Below, in pieces: positions 11,571 through 25,461 of a DNA stretch of 64,000 bases. The stretch is from the NCBI GenBank assembly GCA_905221605.1, contig CAJNDS010000331.1, positions 1 to 64,000 on the forward strand, read 5' to 3'. The DNA is from Symbiodinium natans. Taxonomy: Eukaryota; Sar; Dinophyceae; Suessiales; Symbiodiniaceae. Made by a program: the position numbers and the translations under genes. Position 1 is the stretch's first letter; each line of letters begins with the position of its first letter. The notes below the pieces were generated by a model that saw nothing but the letters and a program-made list of their open reading frames with translations, ran no database searches and was not told where the DNA came from.

Positions 11571-14500
11571 GACGAGGCGATGATGTTGCGAGATCGGGTC
11601 TGACGACAGGTCTACGACGTCGTCCCTCCGTCGCCATGCCGTCGTCGCCCTAAAATAAAGCTGTGGTGTAGGCACCCTGAGGTTTCTGATTTTCAAGATG
11701 TTTCAAGAATTGGCTGCAACAGCATCTACTGCATACTGGTTCAATGTTGTGCTTCCAGACAAGAGCTGCAAGAAGGCAAGCTTGCCTCCCCGCTCTGCTG
11801 GACGAACTAGTGAGCTTCGGCCAAGGGCTGTTATTGCGGAGTGTTGGGCCCAGTTCTTTGCTACTTTAGTGCTTTGACATGCTTTGCCCCTAGCCCGCCA
11901 AACTTCAATGTTGGCTTGCATTCGCGCAAGCAAAACAAAGAATGCTAAGTACCTGGGAGGCCGAGGTCCGTTGGACCTAACCCGTCAATCCTCAAGCACC
12001 GCCGACCTTAGGCCCCAGGCCCGCCTTCGCAAACATCCGTTTAAGCATCCCCAAAAATTGCCCAAACCCTTGGAGGTGCGGAATAGCTTTGCAGCCTTCT
12101 CGCACGAGCGGTCGGGGAGGCGCACTTCGCGAAGTGAAGTGGAAGTCCAAAGCAGGGCATCAGGTTTCCCAAGGTTTGGGCTTCGGGCTTCCGCGGGGTC
12201 ACGACTTGGGTTGAGAGCGTGAAGCTCAGGCCGTTTGACATTGAAGTTGGAGCGCCGTATTGACTCAAAAGCTTGCTTGCCTGGAATTAGTTGTTGCTTT
12301 TGGCCTGCGGCACGTGCATCCAAAGCCGTACACGGCCCTTGCCTGAAGCCCTGAGACGCTCTGATATGTTTTCGTTTTCGGGAACTTGATTCTCCAACCG
12401 CTCCAAGACCCGGACAAACCACGCCAGAAGACACCCTCGCCGAGGTGTGCGCAGCTTGGACGCCTGGCATTTTGCTCGCGATGCGCTCGGCACTCAGAAC
12501 ACGCCAGGAGTCCCGCTGTCAGGGACTTGGATCGCAGGGAGTAATTTTGCGTACTATGTCCGAGACTCGGACATGGGAAACACACATCTTGACACAGAAC
12601 AACTCCGTGACATCCTAGAATCAGTTCCTGCCCTTGCCATGTGCCGAAAAAGCTTTGACGACATCTTCGCTATCTCTCAACCTCCCAAAACGACTCATGC
12701 CCGTCCATCCCATCCGCATCCAGTTGTCCAGAGAGCCACTTGGGAAGATGCTTTGTGAAACCTTTCGAAGTTGAGCTTAAGGGTTTTCAGTTGTTCTCGA
12801 CTCGCACTGCAGTGTCACACCGCACCACACTGCATACCACAGACCACATACCGTGCCATATAGAATAATATGGAATACAGCGGTATCCTCAGGACGGCGA
12901 GGAGTGGTCGCTCAAACGTTTACTTTCAATTTGTTCATGTGTTTACCCGCATTCCAGTGCAGCATATTGTACTTATTGCAGTTCCTCACATCGCAGTGTG
13001 GGGTTCTTGCTTTCCGGTACCCGCATCCGTGAGTTGTTCGGGGCTGAGTTTGGGCTCCGGGTGTTTTTTGACGCGCTTTTAGAAGCATTTTTGGAGCCTC
13101 ACGTTTCATGGCTGAGTGTGGGTGCCCGGTGTTTAGAGGCATTTTAAAGCAATTTTAGAGGCAACACTTTAAGTTTCTCTCTCTCTCTCTCTCTCTGTTT
13201 CTCTCTGGCGGCGTTCAAAGGTGCGCCCTTCACGCTCAGCACGTAGCACAGCAGCCCTGACCGCGGCCCTACAGCGATTGCTACGTAATCACTCGCCCAG
13301 GCCAACAGCCCTCGCAAATACCGCGGAACTGCGCACTGGAATTTTGCGCCTGCAAAACCCTGCGCAACTACCAAAACACTCGCAAAGTGGAGGAGGGCGC
13401 CACCCTCCACAACCCCTGCGCTTGTTCAGACTGTGAAATCTTTAAAAACCATCATGGCATCAAGAGGAGTTGCTTCGAAGAACATGCGAAACGTTCTCGT
13501 TGCAAGTGTGCGGGGTTGAGCGGGGGGGGGGGGGGGGGCTACCCCCCATCCCACCCGCCCCGCGCCCGCTTTAAAGTCACGCGAGCTTGTTGTCGGAACA
13601 TCGAGAAGTTTCTTCCAAGAAATATTGAACTCTTTCCACGCCCGTCATGCAAGCATTGTGTTTGGCAATGGAGTGCCAACCCCACGCTTATTAATTCCAG
13701 GGCGATTCGCAAAGCTTAACCCAAACCTGACCGTAAGGCCCAGCTTGAATTCCAGGTGTCCCATATTCTTCTTTCACGGTTCAGTTCCTACAGACTCATG
13801 CTGCTCCGCGACGTACACAAACATAGAGGAAACACAGTTTTTTCTTATTTACGCCCGAGAGGAAGTAGATTGACATTTCATAAAAGCATACAAGAAATGC
13901 AGGTTTCCTATTAAGTCATAGAAAAACTGAGGCTGCTTGTCTATGAAAATGTGGAGGCAATGAAGCTGAGAAATATTCAACAATAAATAGAGGACTTCCT
14001 ACCAAAATACAGTAGGACCTCTCAACTGAAGAGCTTTCCCATTCATGTGCCATTTAAGGCCACTCCGAATACGCTTCACGTTTTCGCGACACAGAACGCT
14101 GTATGAACCCAAAGACTGCATTGCGCTGGCAAACCATGGTTTTCAAATTGCGCGGCAGCCGACAAAGGTTTAGACCGACAGACCATAAGCCGAAAAACCG
14201 TTTCCACCAAGAACCGACACAGCAAGAGCTTGCGCAGGGCAAAGAACCTGGCGCTCCGGGGCAGTCTTGCCGGGCGGTTTGAGGTTTAGGGCCGAGGGCT
14301 TAGCGTTTAGTGCCTTCTGGCTCCGCTGGTCGGAATTTCGGTTTGTCGATTTATCGGTTCTCGGCCTGCTGCGCGGTCTGGACCAAGAAAGCAGTGAAAC
14401 AGCGCACCAGGCTGCGGCACGATTTCGAGTACAGAATGTGCACTTGAATGACGCGGCAAGCTATTTGCTTTTTTTCCGGACACATCTTCACGTTTCCAGG

Positions 14501-17500
14501 CTCAGAAATGCGCGTTGCACCTACTCGGGCGGAAACGTGGGGGGGGGGGGGGGGGGCATCCTTCGCGATTTGAATGCGCACGGGAAACATACAGAGTCAT
14601 CGATCTAGGCTAGCACCCCTTGAAAAAACCAAAAGTCCAAAACCAACAAAAAAACCAAATCAATTTTTGACAGCCCACCCCCACCTGACCTTGCTGATTC
14701 TGCGGATGGCAGCCCCCAAGATGTTAGTTCAACTCTACGTCACCTGGCAAAGCTTGTCGAAGCTCGGCATTCGCTCAGCAGCAACGGCTAGGCCGCTAGG
14801 CAGGTCGACCAAGCCAACGCCACTTCCTCAAGTCCAAGGGGTCCAAGCTCGACAGTCCTCAGGGGGGTCCCGACAAGGCTCAGATCTAAATGAGGACCTC
14901 CGAAACGGTCGGGGGATACAACGCTTTTGAACCCTGGAATCCCGGAGAGCCCAAAACCCTCAAACCCTAACCACCTACATAAAGGCCTCAATCCGCAACT
15001 CAGGATGGGGATGTCGGCACTGGCACCAAGGCGCTCACCATGGGGTGGCCCCCAGGTTTCGGGCAGCATTTTCTTTAGACCGAGACCTGGAGGGGCAAGT
15101 CCCAGATTAGCTTCCAAGCCCCAAGCACCAAAAGCCTGCCATGCAAGTTGAAGACACCATCTTGCTGCAGAATGTTCACGCTGGAACCGTTTGGGGGGTT
15201 TTCCAGCTAGCTTTGCTAAAGACTACAACGGTCTCACTTCAAGATAGGGATCGACACTGCAGGTCTTCATCCATGAAGCTTGCTGGTGCAACAGCAGACC
15301 CTGCACCAAAGCATTCTCATACTCTATTCTTCAACTCACAAGCACCCACTCCCTGCCCAAAGAGATTTGATCATTTGACCAATCCGCCCGACAAGCCAAA
15401 GACGAGAACATGTATATGGCCTTAGCCAAAGTCCTTGCCCTCAATTTCTAAGCCCTCGAATTTCTCTCGAGCCCTCCCAAACCCTCAAAAACTCTGAGTC
15501 CATTGACGTTGGGTTAGAGCTTACGGTGGGAAGGGTTTCTTTAGGCACCGGTCTTAGCGGTCTTGTGGGCCCAAACCTCAAAAAGGCGCAACGCGGACCA
15601 GTCACCTCAGCACCCTCCTGCGTCCTAAGGCAAGCCCAAATCCTGAAAGCGTTAAATCCCTAAACCTGGAAGGCGGAGGATTCCGCGGTGTTACTCTGCC
15701 CATCTTTCTGCAAGCGATGGCCGGCCTGCAGGGTTTCGGGTGTAGGCTTTAGGGCTCGGGGTTTCTGCGCTAGGGGCTTTGGGTGGAAGTTTTCCGGGCT
15801 AAGCTCTGTGCCTTTGGGGGTGAGGCGGAAGGTTGCGGGAGAGTGGGGTAAGGGATTCAGATGAGAGGGTGCGGGTGCTGTGGTTGTGGTTTTGGGCGTG
15901 CCACATTGTTGTCTGTCGAATCGACAAGAATCGCCGAACCGAATTTGGGACAGGATTCCGTAGCCAACATTTGCAAAAGCCTGAATCCTGCACTTGAAAA
16001 ACAACTTCTTCAGGTTCCAGTCCTGCGTCGATGACTTCTTCGCTCCTGGAACAGCCGGTGCGGCCTAACTGGCGTGTTCGAGCCCTCTGGAAGTCGGAAT
16101 GCCCAAACAATCCAAATCAAAACTGAACTGCAAACTATTCAGCGGTCGTGATCTAAGCCCAACAAGCTTTTGTTCACCCCTCGCAGACAGATTTTCGAGG
16201 GAGAAAGTGACAGTCAAACTGTACAGGTGCCCTGGTCGCTTGTGGCACAGGCCTTCGTTAGCAGAAGGAATATTGCGGCAGGAATACAAGTGCAGCGCAA
16301 CAGGGCACCAGCTTCTCAAATGGCATTATGACCAACTCTGAGCTGATTCTCCTCAGCTGCAGCCCCTAAAGACCTGCTACCTCGGCCAGGGCTCCGTGGC
16401 CCCTTGCCACTTAGCTGCCACGGATTTTGGAGTTGGATCTTTTATTGTGACGAAGTCGCTCGCTAGTCTTTTTCCTCGAATTCCCAGCTGCTTTCCTTCT
16501 CCGAGAGGCATGCCAAACTCGCTCATTTGCAGCCCCCTCAGGGAGATCACAGAGGAGCCGTTGGCTTTGATTTCTTGTGCATTCGTGCAAGGGTGCTACA
16601 GTTGAACTAAGGAAAAACATTCTTGCACTAGCTGGGGCCTCCTGCAAGCCCCACCAAACGACTGCAACAACTTCTGGAACTAAAAGTTGCAATTTGTCTT
16701 TACAAGTTGGGTGGTGGTTTACAGGAGGTTCAACGTACATGTAAAATGACGATGCAGAGGGTTTATGGAATGTAGGCTACAGCCTTGGTGCTTAATTCTG
16801 GCACGGCCCGTCAGTGTTGTCAAGTTCTTGTTTGTGCCCATACAAATCGGACATCTGATTTTGGACAGCTTTCGTTCAGAAGTTGCGTTGCGACTTCGCT
16901 AGCGAACCGAGGGTCCCCCCATCATGCCTGAAGCCTTACCCCTTTTGTTGGATGTGCAGCGTGGGTGCACTCCTTTTGCATAGACTCCACAGTGAGGGTG
17001 GCTGAGATGAACATGGTAGGCGCTATGCTAAGCTTGAGGAAAGTTTTCAGGGTGTCGGGATACACGGCCAGTTGTGCCTGTACCGAAATTCTTTCGGGTG
17101 GCCCTCTACCGTTGCAGGATTCCTGCTGACATCCTCTCAAACGATCGGGTTTGCAAAGCTCAGCAAGGTGCAGGCAGTCAGCAAGCGTTCCCATCCGAGC
17201 AATCTGGCCGGCATGGTTTCGGCTTGCTCGCTGAATCATTCCATTTGAAGACATCAAGCCTAATTCTACCCTATGCCTATCAGGAAGAACCTCGACGCTG
17301 CCACCTAAGTGCACAGAGCTGAACCATTGAATTTCCTCCGCATTGCGACACGCTTCTGTAAAGCGGGCCGCAGCTGGCAATGGATCCCAGATGTCCGCAG
17401 CCTGTGACGATGTGGTGGAGGCCGGGCATAGTTTTGTGCTGTTTTGGGTAGTGGTCACATGCAATCTGCAGTCACTGCAGTCAGCTCATCACAGCACAGA

Positions 17501-17509
17501 CACAGAACG
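11571..17509. other. No gene recognised
   Basis: Several frames of 100-180 codons occur on both strands, but none shows a recognisable domain or an in-phase exon chain. Short features are a CT run at about 13176-13198, G runs near 13520 and 14540, and a dispersed repeat at 13440-13690. The missing 5' exons of NOG2 would be expected here or in the gap region, but I could not find them. Confidence 0.45.
13440..13690. repeat. Dispersed copy of the 29-30.6 kb repeat
   Basis: The order CATCAAGAGGAGTTGCTTCG, G run, GCCCGCTTTAAAGTC, then CCCGTCATGCAAGCATTGTG matches the building blocks of the decayed array at 29.15-30.64 kb. This is a single isolated copy. Confidence 0.55.
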
Positions 17510-17513
17510 AACA

Positions 17514-17996
<483 letters not shown>

Positions 17997-18096
17997 NNNN
18001 NNNNNNNNNNNNNNNNNNNNNNNNNNNNNNNNNNNNNNNNNNNNNNNNNNNNNNNNNNNNNNNNNNNNNNNNNNNNNNNNNNNNNNNNNNNNNNNN
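17997..18096. other. Assembly gap (100 N)
   Basis: Exactly 100 N separate an AC tract from an AACAGC tract. A round number suggests a gap of unknown true size. Part of the NOG2 5' region may be missing here. Confidence 0.98.
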
Positions 18097-18715
<619 letters not shown>

Positions 18716-18739
18716 CTGTCAGTTGTTTTCTTGCCAAAG

Positions 18740-20504
18740 GAGAGACCGAAGGCAAAGCCTCGCGTATGGACCTCCTTTCGGTGTCGCCGTACCAGGAGGC
18801 ATCCACAGTGGCACATGCGACAACAAAAGCGTCGCGCTTAAGGCACGTAAGATTGTTTCTTTCGTTTCCAGGTCTTCAGCCGGAAACGACAGCAAAAGCG
18901 AGCGAAAATCGGGGCCATGGACCTGGAAGGGCTCATGGAGGCAAGGACATGTGAGCTCAAGTGAGGCTTCAATGTTCAACGATGTTCAACAACATTCAAC
19001 ATTCGAAGCACGGCATGCGTGAATTATCTTAAGGCTGCCGAGAAGAGGGCCGAAGGCTACAGCAGCAGCAACGATCGCCAGGCTTTGCTGGATGCCTCTG
19101 GGCAGGCCTGAGACTTCAAGCTTTGGAGTTCGGCGTCTTAGCAGCGAACTGAAAATTTTGGCCAGTTTTGTAGGAGCACAGGGAGCAACGGGAGAAAGAA
19201 GAGCAGCAGTGGGAGAGAGAGAAGTTCGGACAAAAACTAGAAGTTTTGAGCTGTGAATTTCTGCAAGCGAGTGAGTTTGATGTGTTTGATGTGAAGAGGA
19301 GGCGAAGGAAGAGGCGACGCCTGGCCGCCACTTCGGCGAGGAGATCTTCAATAAGGGTACCTCTAGGAGAATCTGGGCCGAGCTCTACAAGGCCCTGTAC
19401 CAGGATCTAGTCGTTGGATCCGCAAGATCTCTCTCCTCCCCCGCTCACTTTCTTTCACATACACAGTCGAGAGAGACAGGTCGTGGACGCCGCAGATGTG
19501 CTGGTCTTTGTGTTGGATGCACGGGATCCCATGGGAACCCGCTGCCAGCAGCTCGAAAGACGCCCATTTGCACGTCGCTGTCGCGAACGCAAGCGTGTGT
19601 AGAGCTCTCCCAAAAGCCACTCGAACAATGTGGGAATGAGGAGCAATCTTTTTTTTTTTGAGGGGGGGGGGGGGTTTTTTGGTTCTCAGACTGAGGAGAG
19701 CTGCGGAAGAGTCGGCGGCACAAGCACGTTGTCTTGCTCGTGAACAAGGTGGACCTGGTCCCCACCTGGGTCACGCGCCGCTGGGTCCAAGAGCTCACGC
19801 GGGACTTCCCTACGTTGGCCTTCCACGCGTCGATCACGAACCCCTTCGGGAAGAACGCCCTTTTGAACCTCCTGCGCCAGTTCGGGAACCTCCTGAAGGA
19901 GAGCACAAGAAACAAAATAGTAACAAGCGTTCGGAAACGTTAATGTGAGAAAGAGAAGTTTTTGGAACGTAGGAGAGAAACTCTGGGTGAACCTGCATGT
20001 GGCAGGAGAAGAAGCATGTGACCGTCGGGATGATTGGTTATCCGAATGTAGGCCTGCAGTGCGGCATAGTGCAGCTGTAGCGCTGCAGAGATGGCAAAAA
20101 GCTGTAAAGAATAGTATCAAGCGGTAAAAAGCTGTAAAACGCTTTAAGAGCTGGAAGAGCTGCAAGAGGGAGAGTTCGCCATTGGCCATTGCTGAGACCC
20201 GAGGGAAGTCCTCAGTCATCAACACCCTCAAGCGGAAGAAGGTGTGCAAGGCTGCACCAGTGCCCGGCGAGACGCGGGTATGGCAGTACATCGCCCTCAC
20301 CAAGCATCCCGGCTCAGCCTTTGAAGACTCGAAGAGCGTTTTTTGGTTGAGTGTGCCACAATACCCCCCAAACTGAGCGCACCTGAGGAGGATCTACCTG
20401 CTGGACTGCCCAGGGATTGTCCCGCCCTCGCAAAGCGACTTCGCGGCCGACTGCGCCAAGGCGCCGAAGCGGAAGACGGGTGACCCGTCACGACCCGTCA
20501 CCCG

Positions 20505-20535
<31 letters not shown>

Positions 20536-21839
20536 TTTTCGGGGGGTGTGGACCGGTGTGGAGGCGGCTTGCTGTGGTGTTCTTTGGTGGCGTGTGACGT
20601 GGCATACGGGCATACGGGCATACGGATGTGCAGAAACTCTGGAAATTTCACCGAAGGGGACCTGAAAACGGAACAAAAAATGCCCGTCAAATTGCAACGG
20701 AGATCAAGAACTGAACTTCAGCATGGCAGTTTTGAATGTGGCTGCAGATTGCCACTTATGGGGCCTGGTGTTCTTAGGTAGCCTTCTTAGCCGTGCAGGT
20801 GCTGAAGGGTGTCGTGCGAGCAGAACGACTCAAAACGCCTTCCGACTACATTCACGAGGCAAGCAGGGGCGGGGCCCTCTACGAGGCTGCAGGGTCTGAA
20901 GTCACTACCGTCACGACCGTCACGACCGTCACGACCGTCACGACCGTCACTACCGTCACTACCGTCACTACCTCTTGGGTTGTTGAGTTTGAGAAGTGTT
21001 GAAGTGTTTCTGAATGTTGAAAAAAGAAGGTGTTGGAGCGTGTGAAGAAGCCTTACCTGCTTCAGCGGTACCGCCTGCCGGCGGACACGGCGTGGAACGC
21101 CACGCGGCATCTCATTCTTCATCATTCTTCAGAGATTTTAACAGCCAGGCATAGCGGAATAGCGGCACAGAGAAGCGACAAAAAGTGACGCAGCGAAGTG
21201 ACACTGCGAAGTGACACAGCGAAGTGACGCAGCGGTCTGCAATGGGGTCAGACTTCTCAGGACAGTGAAGAGTTCCTGACGATTTTGGGAAAGAAGATGG
21301 GGAAACTCGTCAAGGGCGGTGAAGCCGCCGCGCTCTCAGAGGTGCTTTGCTCCAGTTTGGAATCGTGGCTCTCTCTTTCTCGTGAGGACCTGGACACCGC
21401 GGCCCGCATCGTGCTCTACGATTGGCAGCGCGGCCGGATCCCCTACTTCACGCCCCCGCCGCAAAGAGAGGGAGAAGAGGAGGTACGGAGCTCTCCCGGC
21501 TCTCCCTCTTCCTTGTAGTGTTCGCTCTCTTTTTCTCTGGGACCTTAGGACCTCCTTCTCCTCGCCCAGTGTAAAGTTGCAGGCCCAGGAGGGCGCCGCC
21601 AAAGGAGGCCCTCTCGGGGTCAGAAGCTTGACACAGGAGCATGCATAGGAGCATGCATAGGAGCATGCATACCGCACATGCTGCATATGCTGTGTGCGTG
21701 TGCCTTTCAGTGCACTCGTCTCCAAAGCCCGAAGGTGAAGCAGAGGCAGAGGGTTCCGGTGAGGAAGCAGTGCCTTTCTCGCAGTCGCTGACGAAATTGG
21801 CTGAGATCCCCTGTGCACACGCCTTCGACGAGGAGGAGA
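18740..21839 (+). CDS. NOG2: Nucleolar/nuclear GTP-binding protein 2 (NOG2/GNL2/NUG2), multi-exon, 5' end not found
   Basis: NOG2 is a circularly permuted GTPase that acts in nucleoplasmic 60S ribosomal subunit maturation. In-phase exons: 18740-18798, 18872-18940, 19034-19105, 19299-19403, 19480-19558, 19696-19898, 20006-20051, 20204-20303, 20388-20460, 20799-20858, 21030-21098, 21261-21323, 21387-21482 (364 codons), and probably an acidic C-terminal exon ending near 21839. Motifs appear in the family's permuted order: [33 protein letters not shown] (G4), [28 protein letters not shown] (G1), [17 protein letters not shown] (G3), [24 protein letters not shown]. Donors are GC nine times, GA three times and GT once. 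Twelve acceptors are AG|G; the last is unresolved. The N-terminal region (roughly 170-200 residues in relatives) is not seen and may lie in or before the gap at 18.0 kb. Identification is firm. The last exon boundary is tentative. Confidence 0.95.
20505..20532. repeat. (TG)n in a NOG2 intron
   Basis: A GT/TG run of about 26 bases followed by a T run lies in the 338-base intron between the DCPG exon and the VLKGVV exon. Confidence 0.85.
20896..20973. repeat. 9-bp minisatellite in a NOG2 intron
   Basis: GTCACGACC and GTCACTACC units repeat about eight times just downstream of a GC donor (20859). The repeat lies wholly in the intron. Confidence 0.85.
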
Positions 21840-21840
21840 C

Positions 21841-21890
21841 AGGGAACTTGAGGGAACTTGAGGGAACTTGAGGGAACTTGAGGGAACTTC
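21841..21890. repeat. 10-bp minisatellite, five copies
   Basis: AGGGAACTTG is repeated five times, right after the acidic NOG2 C-terminal coding stretch. It could be the start of an intron or 3' untranslated sequence. Confidence 0.85.
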
Positions 21891-22189
21891 CCGACCCGAA
21901 ACACTTTGCGAGCGCTTCCCACGTTTCCCCGACGCTGTGCTCTCCTCGTGTGTGCCTCTTCCCCATGCGTCCCCATGCTTCCGTCTTCCCTTCCGCCTTC
22001 TCCAAGAGCTCCCACAACTCTTTCAACCCAACTATGTTTACTTTTCTGACAAGAGTTGCCAGTCTATAAGAACATCCGCCATAGCAGCCGCAGAATGGCA
22101 TTCTCGACCCATTGCCATGCCTGCTCATTAGATCTCTCACCTCCCAATCCCCGAGGCACCATGGTTCAGGCAACTTTGAGGCAACTCGA

Positions 22190-22304
22190 ACCCTTGAGCC
22201 CCTTGAGCCCCTTGAGCCCCTTGAGGACCGCGGAGTCCCTTGAGTCCATTGAGTCCATTGAGTCCCTTTGAGTCCCTTTGAGTCCCTTTGAGTCCCTTGA
22301 GAGC
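22190..22304. repeat. CCCTTGAG/TCCCTTTGAG short tandem repeats
   Basis: CCCTTGAGC, then GAGTCCATT and GAGTCCCTTT units of 9-10 bases follow each other. They drift in sequence along the array. Confidence 0.8.
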
Positions 22305-22524
22305 ACTGCCCAGAGCAGCTAAGTCCGCGAGTTTGCAACTGCACAAGCAAGATCGGCACAATGCGGCGCTGGGGGCAAAAATGAGAGGATTCTGGCAATT
22401 GTCATCCGCTTGCTTTTGCATTGTGATCGTTACACACCAAGAAAGCAAGCATAAGTTCAGCTAGGTAGCATGTCGCAATCAGCTAGACGGCCGCCGAAAC
22501 CTCTTTAGAAGCCTCCGTGCGCTG

Positions 22525-22990
22525 ACATGCTGAGCCTGTACGGGAAAGGCCTTTTTCGGGATGTCTGATTCTATGTGCAAACCCGTGCAAATGGTACAGA
22601 ACATGTGTGTTTTGCACTATTTGCACGCCATCACTTAAAAAAACCGACAAAACGAACGAACATGACATTCGTGAACACTGGGTGATTAATTTGCATGGGA
22701 AAAGCTTATGAACGCATATTTTCTATCCAATAAGACACTTTTTGCACCATTAACAAAAGTCCCAAAATCCGACAAACCAAAAACACAAAACCATGAACCC
22801 GGGATCCCACTTGTCTTTGAAATTTTTGTTTTCCCAAGGTGTTTCTGGTTGTTTTGGGAAATCCAAACAAAATCTTGGGAATCCAAAATTTTCAAAAACG
22901 TGGGATCCCGTCTTCATGTTGTGGATTCTTGCAAAGTGCTTTTTTGCTGAAAAAGTATTCGTGTCTTTTCGTACAAGAGTTCTCTGAACA
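22525..22990. repeat. Foldback (hairpin) element, copy 2
   Basis: The hairpin core is about 22735-22945. Left-arm blocks CCCGGGATCCCAC and GAAATTTTTG pair with right-arm GTGGGATCCC and CAAAATTTTC. The flank before the hairpin shares spaced blocks with copy 1 at 2.3-2.5 kb: GACATGCTG, GATGTC, TTTGCAT, GCTTAT and a CACTT(C/T)TTTTTGCA block. The arms differ in sequence from copy 1, so the flank is better conserved than the stem. Confidence 0.65.
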
Positions 22991-24019
22991 TGTTTTCATA
23001 GCCTCGGCACGTGCACAGGGCCGACACTTGCGCGTCCGTAACATTTCAAGATCAAAGGGGCAGGAGCACAGCATGGACGCCTATCACTTTGCGGGCGCCG
23101 CTGGGGGACTGCAGCTTGGAATCTGGCTTAAGACTGGGAGCCGTGAGCTCGACGTGCGGCCTTGCATCTGTCATTGTGCTGTGAGCTCACCTGAACGATC
23201 GACTGGGGAGGGGGCCTGGCTTTGGCTAGTCTGCTTTGGGCTGGTCGGGCTTTTTGTCACCAACTTGGCCTTGGCATTCAGGGTTTCATTCCTTGAGTGC
23301 AATCTGGGGTCCAGATCCCACGGGTTTAGATCCTCATCTTCGTTTGTCTGTTTTGGGCTCTAAACAAAAAGTCTTCGTTTGTCTTGGTGTTTTTTTTGTG
23401 GTTTTCTCTTCTTTTTTTTGGGGAGGAGGGGGGTTTTGTCTTTATATGTCTTTATTTGTTCTTGTACTTGGATGCAGCCAGATACAATATACAAAATATG
23501 AATGAATGTCTATAAATTGCGGTGTGTGTGGTCCCTCTTGAAAGGTCATTCCATTAGCTTTTTTTGGCCCAACAACTGGGAAGCAGTTAGTTCCACCAGC
23601 TTTGTCCTTGTTACTGTTAACTGTGCCCTGTCCAGTGCCGCCAGTAACTCAGCGCCTGTGACAGTGGCGCCCCGGGATTAGCGAATGTGCTCCGCTGCGG
23701 ACTGTGTCGTCGAATCTCGACGCATGCCTGACGTGGAGTTATTGCTTCTGTCTCAAAGCAGGTCTCGGGCGGAGATATCCCCCCTGCGTCATGAATGAGT
23801 TCTTCGAGTGTGTTTCTTTGTTTTGCAACCCATGCTGGCCTTTCATTTTCCGCCTTCACAATCAGGCAAATCACGTTTCTTTGCCTTTGCGGCATCCGGG
23901 CTGACACGTGTGGCGTGTGCGTCTGTAGCCTGTCGAGAATCGTTGCTCTCCAGTGATTGTGGAAGCTGGGCAGGATTGATGAGAAGGCCAGCGGATTGCG
24001 TGGGAAGTGACCAGACAGG

Positions 24020-24066
24020 GCAGTGTGCCAGGGGCAGTGTGCCAGGGACAGTGTGCCAGGGGCAGA
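24020..24066. repeat. 13-bp minisatellite (CAGTGTGCCAGGG)
   Basis: About three and a half copies of CAGTGTGCCAGGG with single changes. No gene context is visible. Confidence 0.8.
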
Positions 24067-24642
24067 GGAAAGGAAAGGGATGGATCTTTGCCATTTGTCC
24101 AAAAAACTCGCTGGTTCTGACATGTTTGAAAGCACAATACATCCAGTCGACTTGACTGCCCAATGATGTGTTGGGGCAACTCGACATACATGTCACCGTG
24201 TGCTCGCACGCGTGTGTGGTTGGCGACCGTGGCTTCGACGGATGGAGACATGGCGCTGGTTCGAGCTGGAGTATTTCGTGGAGAAAGTTTTTCACTGCAT
24301 CCCATGGACATGTTCTCACGGGGAAGTCGAGAGCCGCGCTGATGCACTTCGAACGTTAGTGAGCATCATGAAAAGTGAGAGTAACATGCGACTCATCTTC
24401 TGTGCATAATAGGACGCCGCCACGCTTGACCACCAGGACGAGTGCTGTGGCTGTAAGATCGGAGCCGCTAGCCAGGAGACGGACAGATTCTGGCGTAGTA
24501 TGACAGACGCATACCTTGCTGTGAGAAGCAAAACAAGTTTGGGATTTAGGCAGAGTCTCTGACAAAAAACCTTGACAACAAGGCCCTTCGGTACACGTAA
24601 GATGTCTTTTAGTGACAAAAAAGAATGAAAACAAGTAACCAG

Positions 24643-24894
24643 TCCGTAAGAGCTGTGAGCCTACTCAGGCATGCATTGAACGAAGTCACAGAACCTTGTA
24701 ATTGCACACCGTACGGGACCCGTACGAACCCGGTACGGGCCCCGTACGGGGCCCGTACGGGGCGCGCACAGGGCCCAGTTAATAGGCTCTTTACTAGGCC
24801 CCAAAACAGGCGCCGTACAAGGACTGTGCAATTACAAGGTTTTGTGACTTCGTTCATTCATGCCTGAGTAGTCTCACAGCTGTTAATTACGGAT
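24643..24894. mobile_element. Short non-autonomous element with about 65-bp terminal inverted repeats
   Basis: The left arm (24643-24712) and right arm (about 24822-24894, reversed) share TCCGTAA, AGCTGTGAG, CTACTCAGGCATG, CGAAGTCACA and ACCTTGTAATTGCAC in the same order. The centre is rich in CGTACGGGGCCCGTACGG palindromes. At about 250 bases with no coding capacity it resembles a MITE or foldback element. A related left end is found at 25462-25640. Confidence 0.75.
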
Positions 24895-25461
24895 ATTACA
24901 AAAGCATCTTGTCTGCACAGCCCATACGAGCCGGCACAGTTCCTGTATAGGGGTTTAAGTGCCTTTGACTGTAGCAAGTGCCCTGGCTCTCAGGCTGCAC
25001 AAGCCTTTCTTTCCTTGCATATAAATCAAAGCGCCTGACTGGGCCATTCAAAAGCACCCGTACTAGCTAGACTGGTCTACAAAAGCTTAGGAGTTTTCAG
25101 GGTTGAATTTCATTAAAGTGGGTTTATTACTGTAATCACAACACGTAATGAGCGCTGATTATCCAAAACCGTGACATGCCCTGTAATGATAATCAGCGCA
25201 CGGGTCAATCTACACACAAGAGAGCACATCCTCATTCATTGAGCATGTAAGCCACAATAAGCCTGCCAGAGGGTTGTGCAAATAAGCTCAAAAAAAGTCC
25301 CTCTCATCTCCAAGACAGGCGGAGTTGGTACACACAAAATTAAATTTTAGTCATATAGAAAACAAAAAACTAAACTTGTGTACACAAGTGCAACGACAAT
25401 GACAGGCAAGCCTTGTACAGGCCACACAAGATATCTTGAGAATGTGTTGTAACGTAAACGA

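Noticed and set aside
21448-22398. 316-codon minus-strand frame
   Set aside because: It overlaps antisense NOG2 exon sequence and minisatellites and shows no domain.
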